Positions 8,867 through 17,168 of a stretch of 64,000 nt of DNA are shown piece after piece. The stretch comes from Peribacillus frigoritolerans (GTDB taxonomy: Bacteria; Bacillota; Bacilli; Bacillales; Bacillaceae): the NCBI RefSeq assembly GCF_004358755.1, contig NZ_SMZY01000003.1, forward strand, positions 124,001 through 188,000, read 5' to 3'. How positions within the stretch are numbered: position 1 is the stretch's first letter; every line of letters starts with the position of its first letter. A program made the translations under genes and the position numbers. The notes below the pieces were generated by a model. It saw only the letters and a program-made list of their open reading frames with translations. It had not been told where the DNA came from and searched no databases.

Positions 8867-8948
8867 TCCATGAATCTCCTAATCTGACAGAATACTCATT
8901 CATTATGCCTCACAGCTATAAGGGTTACAAGAATTTTTTTCCACATAT

Positions 8949-8982
8949 AAAACAGAACGTCCCAAGGCTGACGTTCTGTTTT
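8949..8982 (-). terminator. Terminator after the small exported protein gene
   Basis: AACAGAACGTC, loop, GACGTTCTGTT. On the minus strand it follows the stop codon at 8981 immediately. Confidence 0.75.
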
Positions 8983-9214
8983 ACTTATTCACATTCACAA
9001 TTCGAATGTATTCTCTCGGCTTAAATTTCTCAAGCATCCTTTTTTCCTCATTAGACAAATAAAACGGCTCTTCTGTTTCAGACATTTCCGCTTTGCTTCC
9101 ACTCAAGGAATCTGGATCAATATAGGTTCGTTTTGTCTTTTCATTTGCAGCCCATGCACTGCTGAACATGGCTGTAAAAATAAAGGAAGCAGTGATGATC
9201 TTCTTTTTATTCAT
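8981..9214 (-). CDS. Small exported protein upstream of mrpA (YufS position)
   Basis: 77 residues. Signal peptide MNKKKIITASFIFTAMFSSAWA ends at an AWA-A cleavage site; the mature part is acidic and hydrophilic and ends EYIRIVNVNK. GAGGTGA lies before the ATG at 9214; an upstream ATG at 9247 adds a charged stretch that would spoil the signal. It is divergent from mrpA, the place yufS holds in B. subtilis, but I cannot confirm homology. Function unknown. Confidence 0.65.
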   Translation of the reverse strand: MNKKKIITASFIFTAMFSSAWAANEKTKRTYIDPDSLSGSKAEMSETEEPFYLSNEEKRMLEKFKPREYIRIVNVNK

Positions 9215-9386
9215 ATGGATCACCTCATCCCTAGCATGCTCATTCAAAAAAGGAAATATACAAGCCTGCAGTGAAAGAAATCCGTTATTTTTTGGCTGAT
9301 TTTCGTTTCTTTCTTCTTATTTAATAGAACAGATAAAGGTGGTCAATAATAGGTGTGTAAGGAATGCACGAACGAAATTTTTACGT

Positions 9387-9392
9387 TATAAT
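9387..9392 (+). promoter_or_regulatory. Candidate -10 box of the mrp operon
   Basis: TATAAT about 50 bases before the mrpA ATG. The -35 position (ATGCAC) is weak, so the promoter may need an activator. The ribosome site is AAGGAGG at 9428. Confidence 0.4.
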
Positions 9393-9441
9393 CAACTTAG
9401 GGTCTTATGACCGTGAAATTTCATCATAAGGAGGATCAAAA

Positions 9442-11832
9442 ATGACGTTATTACATGCGGCTATCATCTCACCATTTTTACTGGCCATTCTGATACCTTT
9501 CCTTTATAAATATTTCAGAAGCATACATACTGGTTGGTTTGTGCTCGTTTTGCCGATTGTATTGTTCGTTTATTTTCTTGGATTTATTGGCGAAACCGTT
9601 CAATCCACTTTAAATTGGATTCCATCGCTGGGCATTAACTTTACAGCCTATGTAGACGGGCTTGGTCTGCTGTTTGCTTTGCTGATTACAGGTATTGGAT
9701 CGCTCGTCGTTTTGTATTCCATTTATTATCTCTCAAAAGAAAAAGAAAAATTAAATCACTTTTATGTTTATCTGCTGATGTTTATGGGAGCAATGCTTGG
9801 CGTTGTGCTTTCGGATAATGTCATTGTTCTCTACACGTTCTGGGAATTTACCAGTCTTTCATCTTTCTTATTGATCGGCTACTGGTACCACAGAGAAAAA
9901 TCAAGATACGGTGCATTAAAGTCGATGATGATTACCGTGTTTGGCGGACTTTCAATGCTCGGGGGTTTTGTCCTGCTCTATTTGATGACAGGAACATTCA
10001 GCATCCGCGAAATGATTGAGTCTGTTCCAGGCATTATGAACGACCAGCTGTTTATCCCTGCTCTTGTTCTTGTTTTGCTTGGGGCCTTTACTAAATCGGC
10101 GCAATTTCCATTTTACATCTGGCTTCCGGATGCGATGGAAGCACCGACGCCTGTCAGCGCGTACCTGCACTCAGCAACAATGGTCAAAGCAGGGATTTAT
10201 CTTGTCGCAAGGTTCAGCCCTGTATTTGCCATGACGGCTGAATGGTTTTGGCTTGTCAGCATCTTTGGAATCATTACTCTGTTCTGGGGATCATTAAATG
10301 CTGTGAAGCAGACTGATTTAAAAGCGATTCTCGCTTTCTCAACGGTGAGTCAGCTTGGGTTAATCATGTCATTGCTCGGAGTTGGGGCAGCCGCTCTTCA
10401 TTACGATTCACTTGATGATAATTTTTATACCATTGCAACTGTTGCAGCTATTTTCCATTTAATTAATCATGCAACATTTAAAGGCAGCCTTTTCATGGTA
10501 GCCGGAATAGTTGACCACGAAACCGGGACACGCGATATCCGCAAGCTCGGCGGTTTGATGAGCTTTATGCCGATTACGTTCACAATCGCTGTGATTGGCG
10601 CTTTCTCTATGGCCGGCCTGCCGCCTTTCAACGGATTTTTAAGTAAAGAAATGTTTTTTACCGGTATGATCAACGTAACAAAAATGGATATATTCAGCAT
10701 GGAAACATGGGGCTTATTATTCCCTGTGCTCGCCTGGGTCGCCAGTATTTTTACGTTCTTATACAGTATGGTCCTTGTATTTAAAACTTTTACAGGCCCT
10801 TTTCAATTGGAGATGCTTGAAAAGAAGCCGCATGAAGCACCGCTTGGCATGCTGATTTCTCCTATTATTCTAGGTTCACTTGTTGTGATTTTCGGCTTTT
10901 TCCCGAATCTGCTGTCTTACACATTAATTGAGCCTGCCGTAGAATCGATCATGCCTTCGCTGCTTTCTGAAGGGGAAAAATTTGAAGTCCATATCACATT
11001 CTGGCATGGCTTCTCACCTGAATTAATGATGACAATCGGGGTTATCGCTCTTGGTATAATCGGATATTTGACTCTTGGAAAATGGAGAAAGGTGTACGAT
11101 TTGTTCCCGAAAAAACTTGCACTTAATAAATTCTATGATGCTTCGTTAAGCGGTATGGAGCGTTATTCAAACTCGCTTACCCGATTTTACATGACAGGGT
11201 TTATCAGAGATTATCTGGCCTATATTTTTGTTTTCCTGATTGTGATTACAGGCGGAACAATGGTTATCAAAGGCGGATTTTCATTCAGTCTGGATGGTAC
11301 CGCGGAAATTGGCATTTATGAAGCCGTGCTTGCTTTTGCCATGATTGTCGGTACGGTCACGATTTTGTTTTCCAAATCCAGATTGACTGCGATTATTGCA
11401 CTCGGATCAGTAGGATACAGTTTAGCATTATTCTTTGTCCTGTTCCGCGCACCTGACCTTGCCCTTACTCAGCTTGTGATTGAAACGGTATCGGTTGCGC
11501 TGTTTTTGCTCTGCTTCTACTTCCTGCCTTCTTTTAAGAAAAGAGAAAAGAAGCTCAGCTTCCGATTAGTCAATTTCTTTATTTCACTGGGAGTGGGACT
11601 TGTTGTCACATTAGCTGCTATTTCCGCCAACAGCAATCGCGTCGGCGAAACGATCTCGTCTTTCTTTATTGAAAACAGTTATACAGAAGCCGGCGGTAAA
11701 AATATGGTCAACGTGATCTTAGTAGATTTCCGCGGATTTGATACGTTGTTTGAGATTACCGTTCTTGGCATTGCTGCACTTGGGATTTACGGCATGGTCA
11801 AACTGCGGATGGCAAAGGGGGAGGAAGGATGA
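9442..11832 (+). CDS. mrpA: Mrp Na+/H+ antiporter subunit A
   Basis: 796 residues, about 20 membrane helices, the largest subunit of the seven-protein Mrp antiporter (complex I related). The NuoL-like core holds the conserved Glu in YTFWEFTSLSSF and the Lys in FTKSAQFPFYIWLPDAMEAPTPVSAYLHSATMVKAG. The C-terminal third is the MrpA-specific extension, with FRAPDLALTQLVIETVSVALF and the MrpB-like VNVILVDFRGFDTLFEITVLG. It gives Na+ and pH resistance and, in B. subtilis, Na+ extrusion needed for sporulation. Its stop overlaps the mrpB start by four bases (ATGA). Confidence 0.97.
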   Translation: MTLLHAAIISPFLLAILIPFLYKYFRSIHTGWFVLVLPIVLFVYFLGFIGETVQSTLNWIPSLGINFTAYVDGLGLLFALLITGIGSLVVLYSIYYLSKEKEKLNHFYVYLLMFMGAMLGVVLSDNVIVLYTFWEFTSLSSFLLIGYWYHREKSRYGALKSMMITVFGGLSMLGGFVLLYLMTGTFSIREMIESVPGIMNDQLFIPALVLVLLGAFTKSAQFPFYIWLPDAMEAPTPVSAYLHSATMVKAGIYLVARFSPVFAMTAEWFWLVSIFGIITLFWGSLNAVKQTDLKAILAFSTVSQLGLIMSLLGVGAAALHYDSLDDNFYTIATVAAIFHLINHATFKGSLFMVAGIVDHETGTRDIRKLGGLMSFMPITFTIAVIGAFSMAGLPPFNGFLSKEMFFTGMINVTKMDIFSMETWGLLFPVLAWVASIFTFLYSMVLVFKTFTGPFQLEMLEKKPHEAPLGMLISPIILGSLVVIFGFFPNLLSYTLIEPAVESIMPSLLSEGEKFEVHITFWHGFSPELMMTIGVIALGIIGYLTLGKWRKVYDLFPKKLALNKFYDASLSGMERYSNSLTRFYMTGFIRDYLAYIFVFLIVITGGTMVIKGGFSFSLDGTAEIGIYEAVLAFAMIVGTVTILFSKSRLTAIIALGSVGYSLALFFVLFRAPDLALTQLVIETVSVALFLLCFYFLPSFKKREKKLSFRLVNFFISLGVGLVVTLAAISANSNRVGETISSFFIENSYTEAGGKNMVNVILVDFRGFDTLFEITVLGIAALGIYGMVKLRMAKGEEG

Positions 11833-12266
11833 AAAAGACACATATCAAAACAAACGACTTGATCCTGCAGACGATTACTAAAGTTGTGTTCTTCATTATC
11901 ATCATTTTCTCAATTTATCTCTTTTTCGCCGGACACTACACACCTGGCGGCGGATTTGTCGGAGGATTAATGACTTCCTCTGCAATTGTGCTGCTTCTGC
12001 TCGCTTATGATGTAAAAACAGTCATCAATATTTTGCCGGTCAATTACATTAATCTGGCTGCAGCAGGACTGCTGATCGCCGTTTTAACAGGCGTCGGTTC
12101 TTTCTTTTTCGGCGTTCCGTTTTTATCCCATACATTCGGTCATGTTGATCTGCCGATTCTTGGGGATACGGAGCTTGCAACGGCAGTCTTGTTCGATCTT
12201 GGGGTTTATCTTGTTGTTATCGGTGTAACCCTGACCATTATTCAGACGATTGGAGAGACGGAATAA
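11829..12266 (+). CDS. mrpB: Mrp antiporter subunit B
   Basis: 145 residues with four membrane helices. The family signature GHYTPGGGFVGGLMTS occupies residues 35-50. The start ATG overlaps the mrpA stop and the stop TAA overlaps the mrpC ATG by one base, which indicates translational coupling within the operon. All Mrp subunits are needed for Na+/H+ antiport. Confidence 0.96.
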   Translation: MKKTHIKTNDLILQTITKVVFFIIIIFSIYLFFAGHYTPGGGFVGGLMTSSAIVLLLLAYDVKTVINILPVNYINLAAAGLLIAVLTGVGSFFFGVPFLSHTFGHVDLPILGDTELATAVLFDLGVYLVVIGVTLTIIQTIGETE

Positions 12267-12607
12267 TGGAAATTTTAATGGCAATCGTTGTTGGTATTTT
12301 GTTTATGGCTGCAACTTATTTAATGCTATCTAAAAGCTTGCTTCGCATTATTATAGGTACTGGTTTGCTGAGCCATGGCGCACATCTTTTAATCCTTACT
12401 ATGGGCGGATTGAAAAAAGGCGCAGCACCGCTTCTTGGCGAAGAAGCTTCATCATATGTCGATCCTCTGCCACAGGCTTTGATTTTAACGGCAATTGTTA
12501 TCAGCTTTGGTGTTACATCCTTCTTGCTTGTTTTAGCTTACAGAGCGTATCAGGAACTTGGAAGTGATGATATGGATCAGTTAAGGGGAAATGATCATAA
12601 TGAATAA
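12266..12607 (+). CDS. mrpC: Mrp antiporter subunit C (NuoK-like)
   Basis: 113 residues with three membrane helices and homology to NuoK of complex I. Visible signatures are the central GTGLLSHGAHLLILTMGG and DPLPQALILTAIVISFGVTS, which is the conserved quinone-module-like loop of this subunit. It begins at the mrpB stop and overlaps the region that carries the mrpD ribosome site. Confidence 0.96.
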   Translation: MEILMAIVVGILFMAATYLMLSKSLLRIIIGTGLLSHGAHLLILTMGGLKKGAAPLLGEEASSYVDPLPQALILTAIVISFGVTSFLLVLAYRAYQELGSDDMDQLRGNDHNE

Positions 12608-14081
12608 TATCGTGATGCTGCCTCTCATTGTTCCATTATTGGCAGGTATTCTTTTAATCTTTTTCAATAAATATATAACAGTTCAAAAGTGGATGAGCGT
12701 CATTGCCTCTGTTGCTGCAGTTATCATATCTTTTCTGCTCGTTCAGGATGTCAGAGAAAATGGTATCCTCACGGTGGAAATCGGAAGCTGGGCGCCTCCA
12801 TACGGAATTGTCTTCGTTGCAGATATGTTTTCCAGTCTGCTTGTGCTGACAACCTGCATCATCGGACTGACTTCTATTCTGTTTGCTTTCCGATCAATCG
12901 GGGCTGAACGGGAGCGTTTTTACTTTTATCCTGCCGTTCAGTTCCTGATTGTCGGCGTAACAGGCGCTTTTTTAACAGGCGACATTTTTAACCTGTTTGT
13001 CTTTTTTGAAGTGATGCTTATGAGCTCGTATGTGCTGATTGTTCTTGGCGGAACAAAGCCGCAGCTGCGGGAATCTATTAAATATATTATCGTGAACATT
13101 TTTTCTTCTGCTTTATTCGTCATCACCGTTGCTTACTTATATGCAGTGACCGGAACCTTGAATATGGCAGATTTGAGCCAGAAGATCAGTGAAAATGGTC
13201 AAACGGGCATTTTGACTGTTATCGCGATTTTATTTTTAGTCGTTTTCGGCATGAAGGGCGCTATCTTTCCTCTTTACTTCTGGATGCCGGGATCTTATCA
13301 GGCACCGCCGGCTGTTGTAACAGCTTTATTCGGAGCTCTATTGACAAAGGTCGGCGTGTACTCCATTACACGGGTGTATACGCTCATCTTCATTCATGAT
13401 ACCGGATATACGCATCAGATTTTAGCATGGCTCTCTGTTCTGACCATTCTGTTCGGAGTGATTGGGGCGGTTGCTTATTGGGATGTAGAGAAGATTGTGA
13501 TCTATAATATTATCGTCGCAGTCGGCGTCATTTTATTTGGAGTTGCCGTCTTTAATTCACCTGGCATTGAAGGAGCTATTTACTATTTAATTCATGACAT
13601 GATCATAAAAGGTGCGTTGTTTATGCTTGCCGGTGCCATGATTGTAATTACTGGAACAAGCGACTTGAGGAAAATGGGAGGACTGCTGAAACATCATCCT
13701 CTGCTTGCATGGATGTTCTTTATCGCCGCCATTGCTCTTGCTGGAATTCCTCCTTTAAGCGGTTTTGTCGGGAAGCTTAAGATTATTCAGGGCGGATTTG
13801 AAGCCGGGGAATATGTTTTTGCTTTATTTGTACTGCTGTCAAGCTTGCTTGTTCTATACTCCATCATGAAAATTTTCATCCATGGTTTCTGGGGTGAAGT
13901 CAAGCTTGAGAAAGAACAGGAGAAAGGCTCAACAAAAGGTCTTCTCTTTCCAATTGCTGTCCTGATTGCTCTGTCTATTGCTTTTGGGGTTGGAACGGAA
14001 GCAGCTGCACCGTATATTACTCAAGCTGCTGAAACGCTGCTTGATCCATCAATCTATATTCAAGCCGTGCTGAAGGAGTAG
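12600..14081 (+). CDS. mrpD: Mrp antiporter subunit D (NuoN/M-like)
   Basis: 493 residues and about 14 helices. The antiporter core has Glu in FVFFEVMLMSSY (near 137) and Lys in GMKGAIFPLYFWMPGSYQAPPAVVTALFGALLTKVG. These two residues lie on the proton path of complex I-type subunits. AAGGGGAAATG precedes, and the ATG at 12600 gives better spacing than the ATG at 12591. The gene overlaps the end of mrpC by eight bases. Confidence 0.96.
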   Translation: MNNIVMLPLIVPLLAGILLIFFNKYITVQKWMSVIASVAAVIISFLLVQDVRENGILTVEIGSWAPPYGIVFVADMFSSLLVLTTCIIGLTSILFAFRSIGAERERFYFYPAVQFLIVGVTGAFLTGDIFNLFVFFEVMLMSSYVLIVLGGTKPQLRESIKYIIVNIFSSALFVITVAYLYAVTGTLNMADLSQKISENGQTGILTVIAILFLVVFGMKGAIFPLYFWMPGSYQAPPAVVTALFGALLTKVGVYSITRVYTLIFIHDTGYTHQILAWLSVLTILFGVIGAVAYWDVEKIVIYNIIVAVGVILFGVAVFNSPGIEGAIYYLIHDMIIKGALFMLAGAMIVITGTSDLRKMGGLLKHHPLLAWMFFIAAIALAGIPPLSGFVGKLKIIQGGFEAGEYVFALFVLLSSLLVLYSIMKIFIHGFWGEVKLEKEQEKGSTKGLLFPIAVLIALSIAFGVGTEAAAPYITQAAETLLDPSIYIQAVLKE

Positions 14082-14086
14082 ATAAT

Positions 14087-14563
14087 ATGGCCTTTCAAAT
14101 ATTACTTAATTTCTCTATTGCATTTACATGGATGTTTCTAAAAGGAGAATACTCCGTCCAGGACTTTTTTAACGGCTACTTTTTCGGATTGCTGATGATC
14201 TTTGCGCTTCGCCGTTTTTTCAATCACCGGTTCTATTTATGGAATGTTTTTGCCGTTTTAAAACTCCTGTATATCTTTAATCGCGAGCTGATTATGTCTA
14301 ATTTAGCCGTTTTAAAGGTCGTGCTTGCGCCTAAAATTACAACTCGTCCCGGAATTTTCAAGCTTGAAACAGAGCTGAAAAAAGATTGGGAAATTACGAT
14401 TCTTGCAAATCTGATCACCCTTACACCCGGGACACTAGTTGTCGAAATATCTGACGATAACCGCTACTTGTACATTCACGCGATGGACTTAGCTGACGCT
14501 GAAGAAGCCAGAAAAGAGATTAAAAACACGTTTGAAAAAGCCATTCAGGAGGTGAGCCGCTAA
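14087..14563 (+). CDS. mrpE: Mrp antiporter subunit E
   Basis: 158 residues: two or three N-terminal helices, then a cytoplasmic domain with LETELKKDWEITILANLITLTPGTLVVEISDD, the hallmark of MrpE/PhaE. AAGGAGTAGATAAT leads to the ATG. The stop codon overlaps the mrpF start (TAATG). Confidence 0.96.
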   Translation: MAFQILLNFSIAFTWMFLKGEYSVQDFFNGYFFGLLMIFALRRFFNHRFYLWNVFAVLKLLYIFNRELIMSNLAVLKVVLAPKITTRPGIFKLETELKKDWEITILANLITLTPGTLVVEISDDNRYLYIHAMDLADAEEARKEIKNTFEKAIQEVSR

Positions 14564-14847
14564 TGTTTGATTTAGTATTAAGAATCTCCCTTCTACTCAT
14601 CGCCATTTCAACGGTTTTATACTTGTACAGGCTGATCAAAGGGCCTTCGGTTCCTGACCGTGTCATTGCCCTTGATGCGATCGGGATTAACCTGATCGGT
14701 ATTACGGCGATCATTTCAGTTATGCTGCGCACCAATGCTTTTCTTGAAGTCATTCTGCTGCTTGGAATCCTGACATTCATTGGAACAGTTGCCTTTGCAA
14801 AGTTCCTTGAGAAGGGAGAGATTATTGAAAATGATCGTAATCGCTAA
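14563..14847 (+). CDS. mrpF: Mrp antiporter subunit F
   Basis: 94 residues with three helices and the family signature GPSVPDRVIALDAIGINLIG carrying the conserved Asp. B. subtilis MrpF is also implicated in bile-salt and Na+ efflux. It overlaps mrpG by 17 bases. Confidence 0.95.
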   Translation: MFDLVLRISLLLIAISTVLYLYRLIKGPSVPDRVIALDAIGINLIGITAIISVMLRTNAFLEVILLLGILTFIGTVAFAKFLEKGEIIENDRNR

Positions 14848-15190
14848 TTTCATTATCGGGTATTTCATCCTGCAGGGTGCTTTGCTGAGCCTTATAGCAG
14901 CCTATGGGGTTGTCCGTCTTCCTGATGCCTATACGCGCAATCATGCAGCATCCAAGAGCGCAACGCTTGGCATCATCAGCATACTGCTTGGTGTATTCTT
15001 CTATTTCTGGCTGATTGAAGGCCATTTTAATGCACGAATTATACTGGGTATTGTGTTTGTCTTTATGACAGCACCGGTTGCCGGGCACCTCATTATGAGG
15101 GCTGCATACAACACGAAAGTGCCGCTGTGGGAAAAAAGTGTTCAGGATGAATTAAAATCAGATCGAAAAAAAGAAGGTGTAAAAGGATGA
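14831..15190 (+). CDS. mrpG: Mrp antiporter subunit G
   Basis: 119 residues with three helices and the signature GVVRLPDAYTRNHAASKSATLG. GGGAG at 14814 supports the ATG at 14831; an in-frame upstream reading from 14780 would lie wholly inside mrpF. The TGA stop lies in the left arm of the operon terminator, so translation to the end could interfere with hairpin folding. Confidence 0.95.
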   Translation: MIVIANFIIGYFILQGALLSLIAAYGVVRLPDAYTRNHAASKSATLGIISILLGVFFYFWLIEGHFNARIILGIVFVFMTAPVAGHLIMRAAYNTKVPLWEKSVQDELKSDRKKEGVKG

Positions 15191-15214
15191 GAACTGTCTC
15201 ATCCTTTTTTAAAG
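15179..15214 (+). terminator. Terminator of the mrp operon
   Basis: AAAGGATGAGA, loop, TCTCATCCTTTTTT. The mrpG stop is inside the left arm. The ribosome site of the next gene starts immediately after, so some read-through into it is possible. Confidence 0.85.
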
Positions 15215-15227
15215 GAGCAGAAGCAAA

Positions 15228-15884
15228 ATGAGTTTTGCAATTAAGCTGAGAGACGTTTTTTCAAAGCACGCAGATTTGGAAAAAGCGATTGTGATGGAGA
15301 AGTATATGCGCGATCAATTTCGCTTTTTCGGCATAAAGTCACCTGACAGAAAAGAAATAACCAGGCAATTTCTTAAACAGCACGGGCGGCCTGAGCACTT
15401 GAGTGACACTGTTTTGGAGCTTTGGACGTTTGAAGAGAGAGAACTTTTATATGCGGCAATTGATCTTCTTCTGCTTGAAAAAAAGAAAGTTGGGCCATCA
15501 GATATAGAATGGATTAAGCGCCTGATTATAACAAACTCCTGGTGGGATACGGCAGACCTGATTGCCTCTAACGTAATCGGCCATCTCGTAATGAAGCATC
15601 CCGAATTGAGGAGAACGTATATTGATCAGTGGGCTGATTCGGACAATATCTGGCTGCAAAGAACGGCCATCCTGCATCAACTAAAATATAAGCAAAAAAC
15701 AGACGAAGCATGGCTCTATCCTGTCATCATAAAGCACTCAGCATCAAACGAGTTTTTTATTCAAAAGGCTATCGGCTGGGCATTGCGGGAATACTCAAAA
15801 ACAAACCCGGAATCCGTCAGAACGTTTATTGATAACACAGAGTTGTCAACGTTAAGCAGGCGCGAGGGAAGCAAGTATCTTTAA
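15228..15884 (+). CDS. AlkD-type DNA glycosylase (HEAT-repeat DNA alkylation repair protein)
   Basis: 218 residues of HEAT-like helical repeats. The catalytic set described for Bacillus cereus AlkD is visible: Trp and Asp in TNSWWDTADLIA, Arg in IWLQRTAILHQLKYK, and Trp in IQKAIGWALREYSK. Such enzymes excise positively charged alkylated bases such as 3- and 7-methylpurines without flipping them. AAGGAG precedes the ATG. It follows mrpG by 38 bases with a terminator between, so it is partly or wholly a separate unit. Confidence 0.9.
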   Translation: MSFAIKLRDVFSKHADLEKAIVMEKYMRDQFRFFGIKSPDRKEITRQFLKQHGRPEHLSDTVLELWTFEERELLYAAIDLLLLEKKKVGPSDIEWIKRLIITNSWWDTADLIASNVIGHLVMKHPELRRTYIDQWADSDNIWLQRTAILHQLKYKQKTDEAWLYPVIIKHSASNEFFIQKAIGWALREYSKTNPESVRTFIDNTELSTLSRREGSKYL

Positions 15885-15916
15885 TGATCTATTTTTTCGG
15901 GAATTTGGGGAGTGTT

Positions 15917-16072
15917 GAAAACGGAGCTTGCCTTTGATTCAAAAAAACAGGTTTTTCCATTCAGATTTGGAATCATAGCTTGCCTTTGATTCCACTAAAT
16001 AGCTCTTTTCTTTTGGATATGGAATCATAGCGTGACGATGTTGATTCTCCTCATACTAGAATCATATTTCCA
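15917..16072. repeat. 52-bp-periodic inverted-repeat array, locus 1 (three diverged units)
   Basis: GGAATCATAG-CTTGCC-TTTGATTCC begins at 15969; a second unit begins exactly 52 bases on at 16021 and a decayed one 52 bases earlier at 15917. Each unit holds the inverted pair GGAATCA...TGATTCC. Family members recur at 25477-25760. It fills the gap between converging genes. Confidence 0.75.
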
Positions 16073-16093
16073 CAAGTAGTAAAATAATAACTA

Positions 16094-16138
16094 AAAAAGG
16101 GTGATTAATTGCTTAGCAATCAATCACCCCTTTTCTTC
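16094..16138. terminator. Strong bidirectional terminator
   Basis: AAAGGGTGATTAATTGC, loop TTAG, then GCAATCAATCACCCCTTTT. It lies between the converging alkD-like and acetyltransferase genes. Confidence 0.85.
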
Positions 16139-16141
16139 TAT

Positions 16142-16702
16142 TTACACGCTGTGCTCTTTCATGTATTCCTCTTTTAAAACAGAGCAAACAGCTGCATCAC
16201 AGAATACGCCTTTTTCATAGGCAGCCTGTCTTAAGACTCCTTCATATATAAACCCTGCTTTTTCGAGGCACAGTTTTGAAGCCGTATTGTCCGGATCATA
16301 AAAAGCTTCAATGCGATTTAGGTTCATTTGGGTAAAACCAAACTTCAAAATGGGTGATAAAACCTCGGTCATCACACCTTTTCTCCAGTGAGACGGATTC
16401 ACTTCAAAACCTATTTCCGCTTTAAAATGTTCTTTTTCCCAGTTGTGATAGCCGCAGCTGCCTATGATTTTATTTATTTGTCTATCAGCGATGCCCCATC
16501 TGAACCCCTCATTATGATAAAACCTTTCAGACCAGCGGTTAATTATCTCAACAGCCTGATTTACTTCAGTAAAACTTTCAAGATCGTAATATCGTGTGAC
16601 TTCATCATCTGAAAAATAAGCAAACACCTCACCCGCATCACTTTCTTCCATTTTCCTTAGTACAAAACGCTCTGTATAGAGAACTGGAAAACTTGTATTC
16701 AT
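16142..16702 (-). CDS. GNAT acetyltransferase, RimJ/RimL type
   Basis: 186 residues with one GNAT domain. The opening TERFVLRKMEESDAGEVFAYFSD is typical of RimJ/RimL enzymes, and IGFEVNPSHWRKGVMTEVLSPILKFGF is the acetyl-CoA pyrophosphate loop (R/Q-x-x-G/K region). NASKLCLEKAGFIYEGVLRQ is the C-terminal strand pair. It transfers acetyl from acetyl-CoA to an amine; the target is unknown (ribosomal protein, peptide or small molecule). AAGGGG precedes the ATG. Confidence 0.85.
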   Translation of the reverse strand: MNTSFPVLYTERFVLRKMEESDAGEVFAYFSDDEVTRYYDLESFTEVNQAVEIINRWSERFYHNEGFRWGIADRQINKIIGSCGYHNWEKEHFKAEIGFEVNPSHWRKGVMTEVLSPILKFGFTQMNLNRIEAFYDPDNTASKLCLEKAGFIYEGVLRQAAYEKGVFCDAAVCSVLKEEYMKEHSV

Positions 16703-16732
16703 CTGTTATTTTCCCCTTTTATTCTTATAAAA

Positions 16733-16757
16733 CATGCCCCGATGGTTATCAGGGCAT
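16733..16757 (-). terminator. Terminator after yuxO
   Basis: On the minus strand ACATGCCC, loop, GGGGCATGT, then TTTTAT, directly beyond the yuxO stop. Confidence 0.65.
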
Positions 16758-16765
16758 GTCAGGAA

Positions 16766-17155
16766 TTATTTTTTCTGCAGAATCGCCATCGTGCATCTGG
16801 AAATGCAGATCAGGCTTTCTCTTTCATCGACAATCTTAATCTCCCAAACCATTGTTGTTTTGCCGCGGTGCATCGGGATGGCGTGAGCAGTTACGGTGCC
16901 GTCCTGTTTTCCTCTTATGTGATTTGCGTTAATTTCCAGACCAACGCACATTTCCGTTTCCTGGTTGATTAAATGAAAGGCACCTATACTTGCAACTGTT
17001 TCTGCAAGCGCTACAGATGCGCCGCCATGAAGAATGCCAAAAGGCTGTCTCGTGCGGTCATCTACAGGCATTGTAGCTACAACGCCATCATTCGTGACGC
17101 TTTTTATCTCAATTCCAAGTGAGTTCAAAAGCGTATTTTCAACATTATATTCCAT
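16766..17155 (-). CDS. yuxO: Hotdog-fold thioesterase YuxO
   Basis: 129 residues, PaaI/YuxO hotdog thioesterase. The substrate-binding and catalytic segment is RQPFGILHGGASVALAETVAS, where the Glu in LAET is the probable base; CVGLEINANHIRG and LICISRCTMAIL follow. Bacillus YuxO proteins are annotated as 1,4-dihydroxy-2-naphthoyl-CoA hydrolase-like (menaquinone pathway). AGAGGAGG precedes the ATG. In B. subtilis yuxO follows comA directly; here three annotated genes and a micro-gene lie between. It is 13 bases downstream of the sugar dehydrogenase gene and probably cotranscribed with it. Confidence 0.9.
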   Translation of the reverse strand: MEYNVENTLLNSLGIEIKSVTNDGVVATMPVDDRTRQPFGILHGGASVALAETVASIGAFHLINQETEMCVGLEINANHIRGKQDGTVTAHAIPMHRGKTTMVWEIKIVDERESLICISRCTMAILQKK

Positions 17156-17168
17156 AATAGTTCCTCCT

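Noticed and set aside
14780-14830. Longer mrpG start at 14780
   Set aside because: It lies wholly within mrpF, and the ATG at 14831 has a ribosome site and matches the family start.
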